NCBI RefSeq assembly: GCF_963422355.1
Contig: NC_085106.1
Coordinates: forward strand, 5,024,005-5,088,004
DNA length: 64,000 bases
Origin: Corticium candelabrum
Lineage: Eukaryota; Porifera; Homoscleromorpha; Homosclerophorida; Plakinidae
Reading direction: 5' to 3'
This document shows positions 49,003-62,142 of this stretch, piece by piece. How positions within the stretch are numbered: position 1 is the first letter of the stretch; every line of letters starts with the position of its first letter. The notes beneath the pieces were generated by a model. That model was not told the DNA's origin. It saw only the letters and a list, made by a program, of their open reading frames with translations, and made no database searches. A program made the position numbers and the translations under genes.

Positions 49003-50904
49003 AATACATATATTTTCACACATCATCGCTATTACAGTCTAAGACAATTAGAACTAAAATCACAAAGTCTAAGAGCCCATAATGGGCTACTTTATCAATC
49101 TATCTGTCTGTCTGTCTGTCTGTCTGTCTGTCGATCTATCTATCTATCGTAGTTATTTCAAACACGATCACTATTACAGGCTAAACAAAGTAGCTAATAG
49201 CAAAACTTTAAGAGTGAATTCAATAGGCTCTCTAAGACCATTATATTTATCAATCTAATGTACATAAAACTGAGTGACCTATGTCATTACGATTACTGGA
49301 AGTTACAGCTAAAATCTTAGTGATGGTGTTAGCTATCTGTCTGTCAATGGTAGTATATTTCACTAAAACATACACATATCATAAACTAAAAGAATGTCTA
49401 GCGACCACCAAGGTCGCAAACAAAACACTCCTATAACTGTCTAGCTACAGTGGTGTAGGAAGATGTTCACGAGCAAGGAAGGCTGTACTATGGATGTCAT
49501 CATGAGTAAGCAAAATGACTTCTTGCCAAATAAACTTATAATTTAAATGAAAGAGGTAGTTTTGTATTTTAGCATCATACTTAGTAACTATGCATCTATT
49601 AGAACCACTGGCGGTAGTAACTGCATGAAATTCATGAAGCTGCCTGCACATGCTAGCTGTTAACTTAAGTTAATTAGGGGCCGGTAATATTAAGTGTTAG
49701 GGGAGTCTGGCATAATTTGCCAAGGTCCACATAGTTTGATATGTGACTCCTGCAAAATTTGCCTGCTAAAAACTTGTGGTACCTGCTGTCTGTCGGTTAA
49801 GTTTAGATAGCCCCCATATATGTGTGTATACATGCAATTTATAATCATATAGGTATCAATGAGCATGTTCACACTGGGCCTAATCATAATTAGTTTAGTG
49901 TTAGTGCATTAATTAATAATGCCACTTCTTTACACCTGTCCTAATCATGATTAATGTAATGCCATTCTAATGCTGTTCTAACGCTGTAAAGAGTAGTATT
50001 ACAACCACATTAGTGGCGTTAGTAGTTGCATGTGACTTTGGCACATGAGGTAGTATACAAGAAGAGCATGCCGCCGATGTTTCTGATGTTGTGTTGTATG
50101 TTTAAATGTACAAATGCAGCAACAACATGGCGACGTATACGGAAGCACAGGCAGACATGTACTACGTATGTGCCTTTACATGTGACAAATTCCTGCCGTC
50201 CCTGAAAGAGCTTCTAGAGAAAGCAAAGTAAATATTTTCTTCTTCAAAACTTAAAGCAATGGATTCGTCAAGACAGTTCACTTGAGTTCTTGCCGGATAT
50301 GACGGATGAAAAGTGTCGAGACTAATTACACTCAATTGCTCATGTGGCTTACTAATCATATTTAGCAGTGTCAATGTGCTTGTGCTAATGTTGGCCTATT
50401 TATAGTTAGTATAATCATAGTTAGGCCAGATGTCGGTGTGAACACGCTTTATATAGGACAGCTGTGTGTGTGTGTGTTTGTGTTTGTATTTGTGTATGTC
50501 CATAACAGCAAGTCACAGCTCCACCAAATTTTGCTAGCGGAGGTCGAAAGTGAAGCTGTCGTTGTCTTCCGGACTTTTCCCACGACGACGTGATTTCTTG
50601 TCGATGGAACCCGTCTCCACTCGTGCACTCTGGAACGTCGTATCTGATCTTTACTGAATTTATACTGCCCATTCCTGAAGTTGGATGGTACGCGCAGAAC
50701 GTGCCGTTTATTGCGGGCAATGTCGAAAGAGGAAAGATATTTTTAGTATCCGGGTTTTGAAAAGGCACCTGCCCTTTGTTTGGCCGTGTAGGCGAATCAA
50801 ATTCTTGCCACGTTTGATACACCTGTTTCTCGTAATGCCTGCAATGTGAAGTGACGACGTCCAATGAGATGGTTGAAATGGCGAGGGTCAGACGAGTCTT
50901 ACTT

Positions 50905-50959
<55 letters not shown>

Positions 50960-53900
50960 GGAGAACGGATAATCTGGGTGAGTTTTGTAACTGCACGTGA
51001 CTTCCAAGTTCCTGCTGCCTGGGAATATATTTTTCCTAACTGGGTTTGCATCGGCAGCAACGTCTTCAAAGTAATGTGGCATCCAACGGGACTCTCAAAG
51101 TGACTTCAACGGGATATTAACTAATAATCAAGAATAGTCCAATCAACCGAGATTTTGTATCGAGACCCTCGGTTGCTAATATTTTAGAATGGGATATCAT
51201 TGAACAGGATATAACTCTGAACGAAATTCTTCATGAGAATTCTGTCTGGCTGCTAATTAATTCGTCAGCACGGAGTAAAAATTCATGTGAACGAGATATA
51301 CTTTAATAATGATAAATTGTCAGAACGGGATACTCATGCAACAACATAAATTTCCATACAATGTTAAAATAAACTTTGTGGAAATTCTGTCTGTGGCTGC
51401 TAATTCTGTAAATGAGATGTAGTTCATGAATGCATACAACGATAAATTAATTTACTAGCAACTCATAATCTAATCTGCCCTTGCGGAGAATGGGATGGTG
51501 AGCCAGTGTACAATAAAAAAAGTAGCCTGTTTAAGGGTTTAAGTGGGGCCTAGGTATGATTTTTGAATTTGGTCATTTTTATTCATCCCACTGACAAAAC
51601 AAGTAAAGCAAGAATTGCCGATTTCAGCAATGCTAGTGTGCAAAGCCCTTAGAAATAAAGATACTGTTCGTGAATACTGGCACAAGATTCAATTCCTACA
51701 TTGAACAAGGGGGCTTCAGCTCCCACTTCCTATGCCAGTGAACTAACAACTGCTCAGAACATGAGTCAGACTCTACATGTCCACGACTAGAAAGTCTGTT
51801 GGGTTTTCTTGCAATCACTCTAGCATTGCGACACTGAAGAGCAACTAAGTCTCTGCTGTTCTGTCTTCAGAACAATACTGCTAAACTACATGTTCTTTGA
51901 CTCTTTAAGGCTGGATACCAATTTATCAACCGCAAAACAATTGGTTTGAGTAACAGTTTAACCTAATGTCTTATCTGTTTGTCTGTCTGTGTGTCTGTCT
52001 TTTTCATATATTTGACAAATCACAAGTTAGAGTGATGGCTATTACAAACCTTCACAATTGTTCTACCTTTCATCATTGTCTACTCTAAGGCCACATGGCC
52101 TGGAAACTTGTGAAAACTACTCATTACATATATTTTGAAGTTCTTTTACATATATTTGAAGTTCTTCTATTCTGCAGCTGTATTTAGGGAGGAAGATGAC
52201 AACTTCTTGCATAGTTCTTGACTTTGCATCTCTGAAGTTGGACGGCAAATCTCTTCCTCCACTAATACAAGAATTCTAGGGCATTTGGTTTGCCCTCTTT
52301 ATTGACTGTGAAAGTGCTCGAAGATAAAGGGTATCACAGTGTTCTCCCCAGGATTAGTACATTCAGTTCCCAAATGATTATATTTTTGGCCATTCACAGC
52401 AGTAGTACTGTAACCCTAGAGCGTGCGTGTCTCAAGTTAGTAAGATCAGGTTGTATTCTCATTAGAGTTCCCTTGTAACTTAACTTAAAATTTTATGGTG
52501 GCAGTGATGTCATGTGCAACTGAAATTTGGTAGAAAAGTTAAGGTAGATGCACATGTTAGCTTCAGCTCCCAATGAAGTTCCAACAAGGCCAGGCCAGGA
52601 AGTCATGCTTGTAATGCTTTTGATGAGTTTAACATTATTTCTTTATCCTATCTTCACTATTGTGTGTCACATATAACTTAGTATTTTGTATGTAATGTGG
52701 AAAAGGGCAGTACTTCATACAGCTACAGATCGAGGTGTATTTGTTTAAATATCTTCATTTGACATACAGATGTACAGCTGTAGTCAAAGTTTCTGACATA
52801 TGAAAATATTTACCATGAGGTTTCTCAAGATTTTTAGCACTTGTACAGAACATTAATTGCTGTCTTGAGAAGAATTGACAATTATACTAAATCATGAAGT
52901 TTGTTTGAGTCTTATTTACTGTGACATGATTTATGTGATTTGCAAAGACTTTTGTCCTCAACTGTACAGTACATCAGGCTCATCTAATAAATTGTCGTCT
53001 ATCTACAGAGTACTATCCAGTAAATAGGATTAAATAGGTTTGTCTCTACTTCTGTATCACCAAGTGAAAGACTAAACTCTTTTGTCACAAAAAATAGTTG
53101 CAAAAATTTATACAATATGTTGAGTTTACATGTCGTTTGTCAGCAGTATATTTGTTATTTCTGTGCTTCTAATATTTTGGCTTCTAGGAAATGCTGACAA
53201 AGCTTCGGCAGACAAAATAGTGTTTCCACGGGAAGGGAAAGAAGATTTAAAGTGGGATTATGAGGTAATAATGTATGGTGTAGTCCTGCTGGTGATGAGC
53301 TGTGTATATAAGAATAATAGCTGTCGTGGACCAGTTGCTCTTGTGGGGCTTACGGTCCAGAATATGCCATTTTTATGCATGAGTGAAGTGGTTCAAACTG
53401 CTACCCACATTTAGGGGACTTCCCCACATTTTTGATGGTCTAGAATGTCTAGGTGTTCCACAATCTAATCGCTAGTCTTGCACGTCTCATGAAGTACTTT
53501 ATAACAGCTACTCTTTTTAGGGCACCCACCTACTTATCATTGACTTTCTAGAATTTTTAGGTGGTCTAAAATCTCACTGCTGATCTTGCATGTTTCTCCC
53601 AACATTTAGTGTTCCTCAAAGGAAGAATTCATTTGTTGGATGCTTACCTCAATTATACACAGCCTCTTGTCAGATGTTGTATTGCTCATAGACCTCCTGA
53701 ATGGTTGAGATAGTTGCTTGGTGTGTCATAAATAATTACTTATTTTCTTTTACCTCAGTCAGCTATAGGGATATAGTAATTGAATTGAATTCCAAGAAGT
53801 GGACAGAATTCTTTAAGAATTCACTAGATTGTTATAAAGGAGTCATTAAAGAACAATGATTGAGGTCATTTTTCTAAGTTATGATTCAGAGGCACCTTAT

Positions 53901-56101
53901 TCCTCACATCTGTAATGCTCTCTTATTGGGAGAGTTCACCAACATACTTAAAGTAAGATTGATATACTTTTGGAGATGTGAACGGTCTCTCACATGCAAC
54001 TATAGATTGACTGTCAGGTGGAAGTTGAATCAAACAGAATACAAGAGAGTTTGGCTCTCACTGGCTAGAGAGTACGGCCATGTACGAGATGGATGGTCGT
54101 TTGACATTGTGGTAAGGTTTACAGGGTGTGTAATGACATACAGTATCCTTAGCGTTTCAAAGTAGAGTTCACATTATTTACATTTATGGATGGTTTCTTG
54201 TCAATTGTGAGCTCAACATTTGTAGTGGGTTTCATGTCCAATGTGCCCAATTAGATATACGTTTAAAAACCAACAACATGACATCACGTTGCATGTAGAC
54301 ATTATTGATAAGTTAGATTACGTGAACTGTTCTATCACGTGGACTTAGCCTATCATAATGGGAACAGTGCTTTGATGAGTGTTAGATGTTGGGAGAAACA
54401 TGCAAGATTAGTAATGAACTTCTGAAACACCTAGAATTCTAGACATTGATGATAAATAAGTAGGTCTCATAAAGAAGAGTGGTTTGGGCCACTTCATGAG
54501 TCAATGCAATCCTAGCAATGAAGTTTTGAACCACTTTGAAATTCTAGACTGTAAATGAAAGGTTGGTGGGTTTCCTAGAAGTAGAGATTCTGGTCCACAA
54601 CTCATATTTTTATACTGATTTTTGCCAGTATATACAAAACTTTTTTGTCATTGAAAATTGTCCTAGTCAGTCTAGCAAACCATGGTAGCAGTTTCACTGT
54701 TGTTTCAAACTTGTTTCACTGTTGTTACGACATTCTATTTTTGTGTCTGATGTCTACAGGCCATCATTGGATAGGTTTGAGAAGTGATTGTCGAAAAATC
54801 AGTAACTTTACACTTTATGAAGTGTGAAAGTAGGTAGAACCACTTGCTGATGTTGTAGTTTATGTTAATTAAACCTTTATCAGCTCACACATTCATTATA
54901 CCTACTTGCATGTAGGCTGATTCTTATTTTTCTTTGCTATGCATTTCAGTGTAGTTGTTACAGGTATTTCTAAGGCGTCAAGGAAGGATCAAGCATAGAC
55001 AAGATTGTGTCAGCTTGTATGTAGTTATGTTTCTGCCCCTTCAAAATACATTACACTTTGTATGACTGGCATAGCCACTTATTAGAGTGCTTCATTGTAG
55101 TGTGGAATTACTTTTGATATTCTGCATCTTAGTGATTTGCATGTTCTCGTTGTTGAAACCACATGGAATAGATAGCGAGTTAAACTGCAAGAGATGTGAT
55201 AAGTTTATTGCCCACAACTTTCTGAAGAGGGTTGAACTCTTGTGTAATGTTGGCTGTTACGAACTGTTTGATTATGTTCTTTGTAGTTGAATCTTATTGG
55301 TGAGAAGGTTGATGATGCCAACATCCACCACTGTGAAAAGTGCATGCTGCCAATCATTGCTTATGGCCGACTGGTTGGACTCGTTATTTAGTGTGGTAGT
55401 GATGAAAGAAAACGTTTACTGAAATGTTTGCAGAAGAAGTGCAAACACTCATTTTGTCTGGACTGTGCTAGAAGAGCAGAAGGCAAATGTCCAAGGTTGA
55501 CATGCATTGTATTGTGTAAGTATTGAAACTAACAACAAATTGTGTTAGGTGCGGAGATGAAAACCAAGAGATTGAGTGTGGAGAGATGGGAAGTGTGTAC
55601 ATTTGCTCATATGGCAGCAGTCGACATGGATTTTCTGGTTGCCGAAGGAGTTACCTTTCTCAAAGAGATTTGCAAGCTCATATAAAATATCGACATGAAG
55701 GTGGCCAAGAGGATTTAGCTGCCCGCCGAGCAAAGGAGGGAAAGGTAAGAGGTCAACAACAGGCTAAGTTTGGTGGTTTTCGTGAGGTGCCACAGCAAGG
55801 AATGATGGGTGGCAGGTTTCCGGGAGGAATGATGAGTCATCCAGCAGATGTAATGCAGGTGAGAACTGATGAACATTATACGTGGTAGTCATGTTTACAC
55901 TGTTATGATTAGAGACCTTCGTTTCCTCCTGGTGCCCCTGCCCCGATGGGTGGACCTGTTCCATTCGACCACCGACCACGAATGCCTCCACAAGGTCACT
56001 TTCCACCTTTTCCACATCAAGGGCAAATGCCACCTCTTGGGCAGGTACCACCACAAGGTCACCCACCATGGCCTCAAGGCCCAAGAGCACCATACTATTA
56101 G
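48673..56101 (+). CDS. CBLL1: E3 ubiquitin ligase Hakai (CBLL1), 7 exons
   Basis: RING-type ubiquitin ligase; in other animals it targets phosphorylated cadherin complexes and belongs to the m6A writer-associated complex. Exons 48673-48679, 48759-48905, 53188-53264, 55287-55373, 55434-55495, 55549-55858, 55913-56101 sum to 879 nt, in frame (292 aa; human about 490). N-terminal RRNISVKLKP corresponds to the human RRRIPIKL segment. LNLIGEKVDDANIHHCEKC and CKHSFCLDCAR form the RING. The HYB-type zinc region has CRRSYLSQRDLQAHIKYRH, near-identical to the family signature. The C-terminus is Pro/Gly/Met/Gln-rich (GHPPWPQGPRAPYY), as in the family but shorter. The HYB region has an extra SSRHGFS stretch before GCRR. 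Introns 2 and 3 are large and carry transposons. Confidence 0.9.
48964..49420 (-). mobile_element. Three truncated RLE-family 3' ends, opposite strand, with (TGTC)n
   Basis: TGTC tracts at 48964-49000 and 49105-49131 and a short one at 49337-49344 are each followed by the complement of the family 3' end (AATACATATATTTTC at 49001; AATGGTAGTATATTTCAC at 49345), then 90-180 bases of UTR-like sequence sharing words such as GCTATTACAG. No coding remains. Located in CBLL1 intron 2. Confidence 0.7.
49448..51740. mobile_element. 2.3 kb hAT-like element related to the 19475 MITE
   Basis: Begins CAGTGGTGTAGGAAG and ends CTTCCTATGCCAGTG. The first about 70 and last about 70 bases match the ends of the 196-bp MITE at 19475-19670. 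The interior includes a (TA)n tract and a minus-strand open frame (about 50885-50440) with CRHYEKQVYQTWQEF and GKVPFQ-like words. I do not recognise a product and cannot call it a transposase. No clear target duplication. Lies in CBLL1 intron 2. Confidence 0.55.
50907..50958. repeat. (TA)n microsatellite
   Basis: 26 TA units inside the hAT-like element. Frames crossing it give Tyr-Ile repeats and are artefacts. Confidence 0.97.
51977..52170 (-). mobile_element. RLE-family 3' end remnant with TGTC tract
   Basis: TGTCTGTCTG-type tract (51977-52000), then CATATATTTGAC and GTGATGGCTATTACA. The latter matches the UTR words of the 48964-49420 remnants, so it is another minus-orientation fossil in CBLL1 intron 2. 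Confidence 0.5.
53320..54605. mobile_element. Foldback element in CBLL1 intron 3
   Basis: Inverted arms of roughly 250-300 bases at about 53320-53620 and 54350-54605, sharing words such as TTGCATGTTTCTCCCAACAT (left strand as written; right arm complementary) and GTCTAGAAT...CTAGGTGTT. The central part (53880-54165) has an open frame with WRCERSLTCNYRLTVRWKLN that I do not recognise. A non-autonomous DNA element is the likely explanation. Confidence 0.6.
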
Positions 56102-58269
56102 GATAGCTAGGTTTAAGCACTGTTGTTTAGAGTCGATTGATTCGTGTTGTCTTTTCACTCATAGTTGAGACAGTTTCATGATCTTAACATACATCTAGTT
56201 CTAATCAGCTTATTGTAGCATTTTGGGGAGGAAAGTGTGTGGATAGTTTTATGTAGTCAACATTTTGAACACGGCTTACTTCCTTATGTTCATACCTTAT
56301 GTTCAGACAGCATCTCATATACACAAGTGTACAATTATACTTTGAGGAACTACATCACTTACCCTAGGTAATTTAGGAATAATCCATTATGGCTTATGAG
56401 AAGAACAAGTTGCATGCAGAGTTTGGGCATTGGTGATTCATTTGTCAGTAGTCTGAAATTGATCTGTACTGGGGAAGCCAAATGTGAGTTACTGTCAGTT
56501 ATTCTAAATTTAGCCTAGCCTCATCCCCCTTTGCAAATTCTTGATAGTCGTGCAGCCGGCCTTAACCTAGTTACAATTCAAGGATTACCAACAAAAAGGT
56601 TGCACAACTGTGTGTGGTATAATTGCTGCACACATGCCACACATTTGATTAAATCTGTGATGAAAAGCATATTTTTGAATTGAGTTTGTCAGAAAATCAT
56701 TACGTTCTTGGTTTGTTTGGTCAGTAAAGTAAACTTGAGAAAAAGTAAAGTCAATTATGAATATATCAACAACATTTGTCAATCTCAGTTAGTAGACAGG
56801 CACCTAAGTTTTTCCTAAACTACCTGCGGATTATATTGTAACATGGACAACAGGTTATCACGTGGTATTATGTATAGTGAATCATCCAGATTTACAAAAC
56901 TTTTCTGCGATCACCGACCACGATAGTGGTTAGTGTATAGAGATGACACTGGTCATCCAGCATTACGCCCATACATTAGGATAATCAAGGTTTTAAATTA
57001 ACGTTACATCAAATCCAATTGGACACTGCAGACAAGTTTGTGGATTCAAAATGTGGGGGGGGGGCTGAAAATGGTGTAATTGCACCTTGCATTATCAAGG
57101 TATTCACTAAAGTCTCTTTTTCTATTTATTTGTTCTTGTTGTCATTGTTGTTCAGTTCCAACTCGCATAACTCAACAACCAGATGAGGTAGAGCTGGAAT
57201 TTTATGCACACGTTGGATTCTATGACACAGCGTGCAGTACAAAATTTGGTGTTTGTGGAGCATGTTGTTTATCTGTAACTAATTAAATTACAGAAATGGC
57301 ATCTCATAGTACATTGTGATAGAGACAGAAATTCTGCATTAACTTTGAAAAGGAGAAAAGTACAATGACAAAACTTCAAACATTTTATGAAGATTGCTAA
57401 TAGCATCAACTTGTAAGCATAACAAGTTTATAAACAATAAAAACAGCCCCAGAGAACAGAATATGTTGAGCAAGAACAAATGCAGTTTGAATTGCCATTT
57501 CCTCATTACACTTTACAGATGTAGTCTCACGCAGCCATCGCCTCCCCCTTTTTGACTTGGCCTGTTCTTCCAGCCAGCGGAAGTAAAACGGAGAGTGGGC
57601 TAGCTGTGCGAGGGTATTACAGATGCTCACATGGTTTCAAACACACTTTCTGTTGACGGCATGGAATCTATGTGTATCTCCCTGTTAGCAAAGCCGTATA
57701 TAGAGAGACGTTCATTATACACACCCCTGATATTGTTGGTAGCAGCAATATCTAGCACATAAGCCCTATATCGTCGCCACTTATGGTTCATCAAGTAAGT
57801 GTTGTACACACATGTTAAAGTGTTTCTTCATGTGTATATAACCACATCTTCATGGAGCATACTATGACACAGCAACAGTACAAAGCTTGTGCGGTAGAAG
57901 TGTTCACCGACTATCAACACTATCAGGGGTGTGTCTAAATGCATGTACTATGCACAAGTACCATGGTCAACCCTGTCTTGTCTCTTTACTTTTTATACCA
58001 TTACTTCTTGAAGATTGATTTTTCCAACCCACATGCCACTGCTACTTAAACAGAGGGTTTCTCAGTAGTTCACTTACATATTACCACATGATCTGTATCT
58101 ACAGTTATATTGTACTAAATTCAAAACCCTATAAGAACGTCACAAAAACACTACTTATTGAATGTTAGCACCACTTACTTATTACCAGCAAGAAGAATGA
58201 GCAAACAGGCAAACAAAACATGCAGTTAGTTATATTCTGTGTGGTCTACATCTACTGCTTGTAAAACCA
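56102..58269. other. Intergenic region, no gene established
   Basis: Between CBLL1 and the EF-hand gene. A minus-strand frame at 57630-57406 (AQLAHSPFYFRWLEEQAK ... NEEMAIQTAFVLAQ) has a hydrophobic C-terminal segment and could be a terminal exon; it faintly recalls the OPA3 NE-x-MAI region. No supporting upstream exons were found. Confidence 0.25.
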
Positions 58270-60145
58270 TTAGGATGACAGCATGATCCGAATGAACTCA
58301 TTGTAGTTGATCTTCTTTGTCAGATTATCATCAAAGTAGGAGACTAGATAGAAGAATTCATCTTCCGAAAATTTCAGGCCATGGTGTTGGAGTACATTTC
58401 GGAAACCAGTGCTTGAAACCATGTCAGTGGCTGAGGGATCCATTGCCTACAACATTTCAAACACCAGCGAATATCAAACTCAAATGGGTAAGAGTGTCAA
58501 TAACATTCAGGAAAAGAGAGATGTACCCTGAATTCTCTTCGAACATTTTTCCAATTTTTGTGCATGCTGTCCTTGTATTTACTCAACAGGGCATCCAGCA
58601 CTGGGCTTCCAGGTCCAGGCACAAGCTGCATAACAGAAAGCTACTTCACACATTGAGAATTTTACAAAAGCTGAATTCAACTGACTGGACAAACTGAAGA
58701 TTGCAATATAGCTCGTTCCTTTTTTGATGGTGCGCTACAAGGTGGTGTGACACCAATGTCAACAAAGGCAGTACCTGTTTTCGACTAACAGAGGACAGAA
58801 AACAAGTCAATGTATTTCATACTAGGACCAAATCACTATTCATGAACAACTAGATTATAGCAACTTACTGAAATGCCACTGGATTTCAGATGCTTGACTT
58901 TGTTGAATTTGTCCTTGCTCATATTGCCCTTTGATGCTGCAGATGAAGTCTACAAGTGGATTATAACTGTTTTACAGAAACAAATAGGTTTATGGTACTG
59001 TATACAAACATTTCCCTGCTGCTATGCTGGAAAGAACTGTATAGCACCTTATTTGGTATTGGTATGGAATGCATACTTGACCAGATTATGTCAGGTGTTG
59101 CTATCTCTAAGCACTATATGTTGGGACATCACTACAGCATCAGAATTCTGTTTGTGAGGGATGAAATCTTATTTCTTCCTGCATGACATCTCCCCTAATA
59201 AATTATAGGTTGCATGCCTGTCTGGCCTCCTTCACTGCCTTTCTACCAGTCTGTTTGCTGACTGAAACAAACAAGAGAAATGTACTGTTTTTGTAAGACT
59301 ATAGCCATCAAATAGAGACACCCAAATATAATTCTACAAACAATTTGCATCTGTACGAAATCATCCAATCTACATGGACATATTAGAAGGCATGTAATCT
59401 TAAGTCTTGGTTTAATTAATTAATCATACATTAATATTTTGCTAATTGTGGTGCATGCACCTGTTTTGGTGATACATTTCCTCTTGCTTGGGACCTTGGA
59501 CTCTTCCCTCCAGATAATGAATGTACCTGGACACTCTCTTCAGAACCACCTCTTTCAGCACTGACTCTTTTTGATTCCTCAGCAGCAACAGATTGTTTCA
59601 TTGTTGGTGTCTGCTTTACAGCTGCATCAATTTGTTGAGACATAGCTTCCATTTCATGAATCTAAAAGAATAGCTGAGAATAGTTAAGCATTTTCATAAC
59701 CTTACTATGCTAATTATAATCTTACAGCTCCTTTGTCGGCACCAAATGCTATTAGGAATTCTCTGTAGTCAATCTTGCCATCTTTGTTAAGATCAAGGGT
59801 GTTCATTAGCTCCTAAGTTAAACATAAATCAGGAATGTAAGCTAGTATGAATTGCACTGCATTGACTTGAAGCTCTGATTTATCCAGCACAAAACAAAAA
59901 TTGTCCAATATTCGCTTCAGTTCCCACATTGAGACTACACCATTCTTGTCATGGTCAAATGCAAGAAATGCCTGCATATTACCCCATTATGACATCGAGT
60001 ACTCGCATGACAATAATTTATTCTGCTATAAATTACCTGACGAAGAGTTTTGTAATCATGAACAACCCTTTCCCTTAGTCTTCTTGAAACGTCAGGAACA
60101 TTTGATGCAGATAGTGGTGGTATATTGACAGCAGCAGCTACTTGT
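58270..60145 (-). CDS. EF-hand protein, EFCAB6-like, 3' part (partial)
   Basis: Exons found, 5' to 3': 60145-60037, 59971-59867, 59812-59726, 59661-59527, 58949-58869, 58784-58695, 58625-58527, 58446-58270. They keep one frame and give about 290 C-terminal residues. EF-hand loops: DHDKNGVVSMWE and DLNKDGKIDYRE are canonical 12-residue calcium loops; DDNLTKKINYNE is near-canonical (Lys for Gly at position 6); DPSATDMVSSTG is degenerate. Between the pairs lies a Ser/Lys/Glu-rich linker with KEERAIL-type sequence, then LLSKYKDSMHKNWKNVRREF. The paired helix-loop pattern (STGFRNVLQHHGLKFSEDEF then INYNEFIRIM) is like EFCAB6-type repeated EF-hand proteins. The 5' exons are not in the visible sequence up to 62 kb and may lie beyond the window. 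A small extra exon near 59218-59250 is possible. Confidence 0.75.
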
Positions 60146-60177
60146 CTATAAAGAATTATTCATACAACAGTCGTTAA

Positions 60178-60178
<1 letters not shown>

Positions 60179-60250
<72 letters not shown>
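60179..60250. repeat. (AC)n microsatellite
   Basis: AC tract upstream of the first recognised EF-hand exon. Confidence 0.97.
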
Positions 60251-60252
<2 letters not shown>

Positions 60253-60944
60253 TGCACGCATGCAAGCCAAGTTAAAGTCCTTGGCCAAATATCTTCCAAG
60301 AACATGAAATTTGCAGTTTCTTGCCAATTTCCTGCAAGATCTTGTCAAATTCTTGCACGATCTTAGGTACATGGAGGCTGCCATTTTAAATTTATAGTTT
60401 AGTAGAATTTTGTTGTTATTGTAAAAAATGGCAATTATAAAGATAAGAGCAGATTACAGCAAAATAGAGTCAAACCAGTATAGCTAGAACATAAAATCCA
60501 ATCAAGAGTTTCAAGAAATTAGCAAAAAATTGCAAGAAATTGCTGCAAGGTCTGGCCAAGAACTTCGCCCTGGCACTCACATGCACGCACGCATGCAAGC
60601 ACTACACTCAACCCATTCTTGCTCCGCACCTGTCATTCCTGGCGAAGCGACACTGGGTGAGTCTATTCCAGCAACCATGCATGCACAACACTAGCACAAT
60701 GACATGCACTTGCATACATAAGCACACACACGCACATGTACACATGCACACACAAAGCACAATACAGCAAATGGCAAACATAACAAGCTGTCTAGCTGGT
60801 TACCCACCCAGCACCAGACTGCATGGGCTCCAGCATGCTACTCAAGAAAAACTCAACCAGCACTAACAATCACCTGGGGCCATTCCAGGAAGTTGCAGGA
60901 GCAATGACATGGAACACCAATCAAGGTATGGGCACCAAGAGTCT
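60251..60944. other. Intron or intergenic sequence, nothing recognised
   Basis: Contains short repeats of CAAGAAATT/CTTGCCAA-type words near 60290-60360 and 60510-60570. No exon found. Confidence 0.3.
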
Positions 60945-61156
60945 CACCTGGAATCTCAGTGGCAAATGTCCAAGTTACAGTCAGTAGTCATTGCATGCCA
61001 CCCCATGCAGTTAAAGATCAAGTTATACCCATTTATACTCTTGAGTTGAGGGAGCCAAATGCAGGTGAATCTCTTACTTAGACATCAACCCTCCACTGAA
61101 AATTGAGCTTGTGATCCATAGGTCCTGGATGTTTCTACTCACGCTTGTTCTACACC

Positions 61157-61158
<2 letters not shown>

Positions 61159-61232
<74 letters not shown>
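61159..61232. repeat. (AC)n microsatellite
   Basis: AC tract at the end of repeat copy 1. Confidence 0.97.
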
Positions 61233-61235
<3 letters not shown>

Positions 61236-61641
61236 GTAAAATGGCAAAAGCTGCCGTTTTCAAGGTCATGCCCCCAGCCTTACCATCGGCTTGGCTCCTG
61301 TGGGCTAGTCTGACGAGCTATGGGCCTGTGCTAGCAATCTCATGGAGCCGCGCCAGGTACTCACATGAGCACTAGCTTGTGACACTAACTGAGGTGTGCG
61401 CAGCAAAAGTCCCTCCTGTTCCTCCATGGCTGATGGTCAAGTCCAGCCAATGGATGTTATACCATCCTTAGTCAAAGACCAGGCACTCGTTTATACTCCT
61501 GAGTCAAGACAGGCAATTCTGTGCAAGTTCCTTACCCAAGGAAACTACACCTGTGCTGATCCTGAACTTGAACTTGTGACCCTAAGGTCCTGGTGTTTCC
61601 ACTCTTCAAGTCTGACTCTCTAATGATTGAGCAACAAATAT

Positions 61642-61718
<77 letters not shown>

Positions 61719-61758
61719 CAAGCAAGCAAACACACGCACATATATACACACGCATGCA

Positions 61759-61827
<69 letters not shown>
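61642..61827. repeat. (AC)n microsatellite, split
   Basis: Two AC tracts separated by about 50 bases of ATGCAAGCAAGC-type sequence, at the end of repeat copy 2. Confidence 0.97.
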
Positions 61828-61830
<3 letters not shown>

Positions 61831-62142
61831 ATATCCTAAATGTCAGGAGCTGCATGCCCTAGCTGTTAAGCTGGGCCCTGTGCGCTACTCAGGGAACTTT
61901 GGGCCTGCACCAGCAAACTTCTGGAGCCGGGCCACGCACTCGCAGGAGCACTGACTTGTGAAGCCAACAGTGGTGTGAGTCTCATCAGGACCCCAGTGGC
62001 TGATGTTACGTCACAGCCGATGGCCGCTTAGGACTCCGGTCAATGACCAGGTACTCATTTATACTCGTGAGTCAAGAGAAGCAAATGTGTGTTAGTTTCT
62101 TGCTTAAGGAAACTATGCCATAGCTCGCCATCACTGTGACTT

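Larger units (their letters stand above)
60945..62142 (+). repeat. Three copies of a dispersed repeat, each ending at an (AC)n tract
   Basis: Copies at about 60945-61158, 61285-61640 and 61866-62142 share TTTATACTC(C/T/G)TGAGT(C/T)(A/G)AG, then a segment like GGAAACTA...GTGAC and GGTCCTGG, and end next to AC microsatellites. Copies 2 and 3 also share GGGCCTG...CTGGAGCCG(C/G)GCCA and CTGATG. The even spacing suggests local duplication of a SINE- or MITE-like repeat. Confidence 0.65.

Noticed and set aside
50421-50996. 191-codon minus-strand frame crossing the (TA)n tract
   Set aside because: The start lies beyond the Tyr-Ile repeat. The part after the repeat is open but unrecognised and sits inside a transposable element, so it is not called as a gene.
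57406-57630. OPA3-like terminal exon
   Set aside because: Only a short NE-x-MAI similarity is visible and no upstream exons were found, so it is mentioned only within the intergenic entry.
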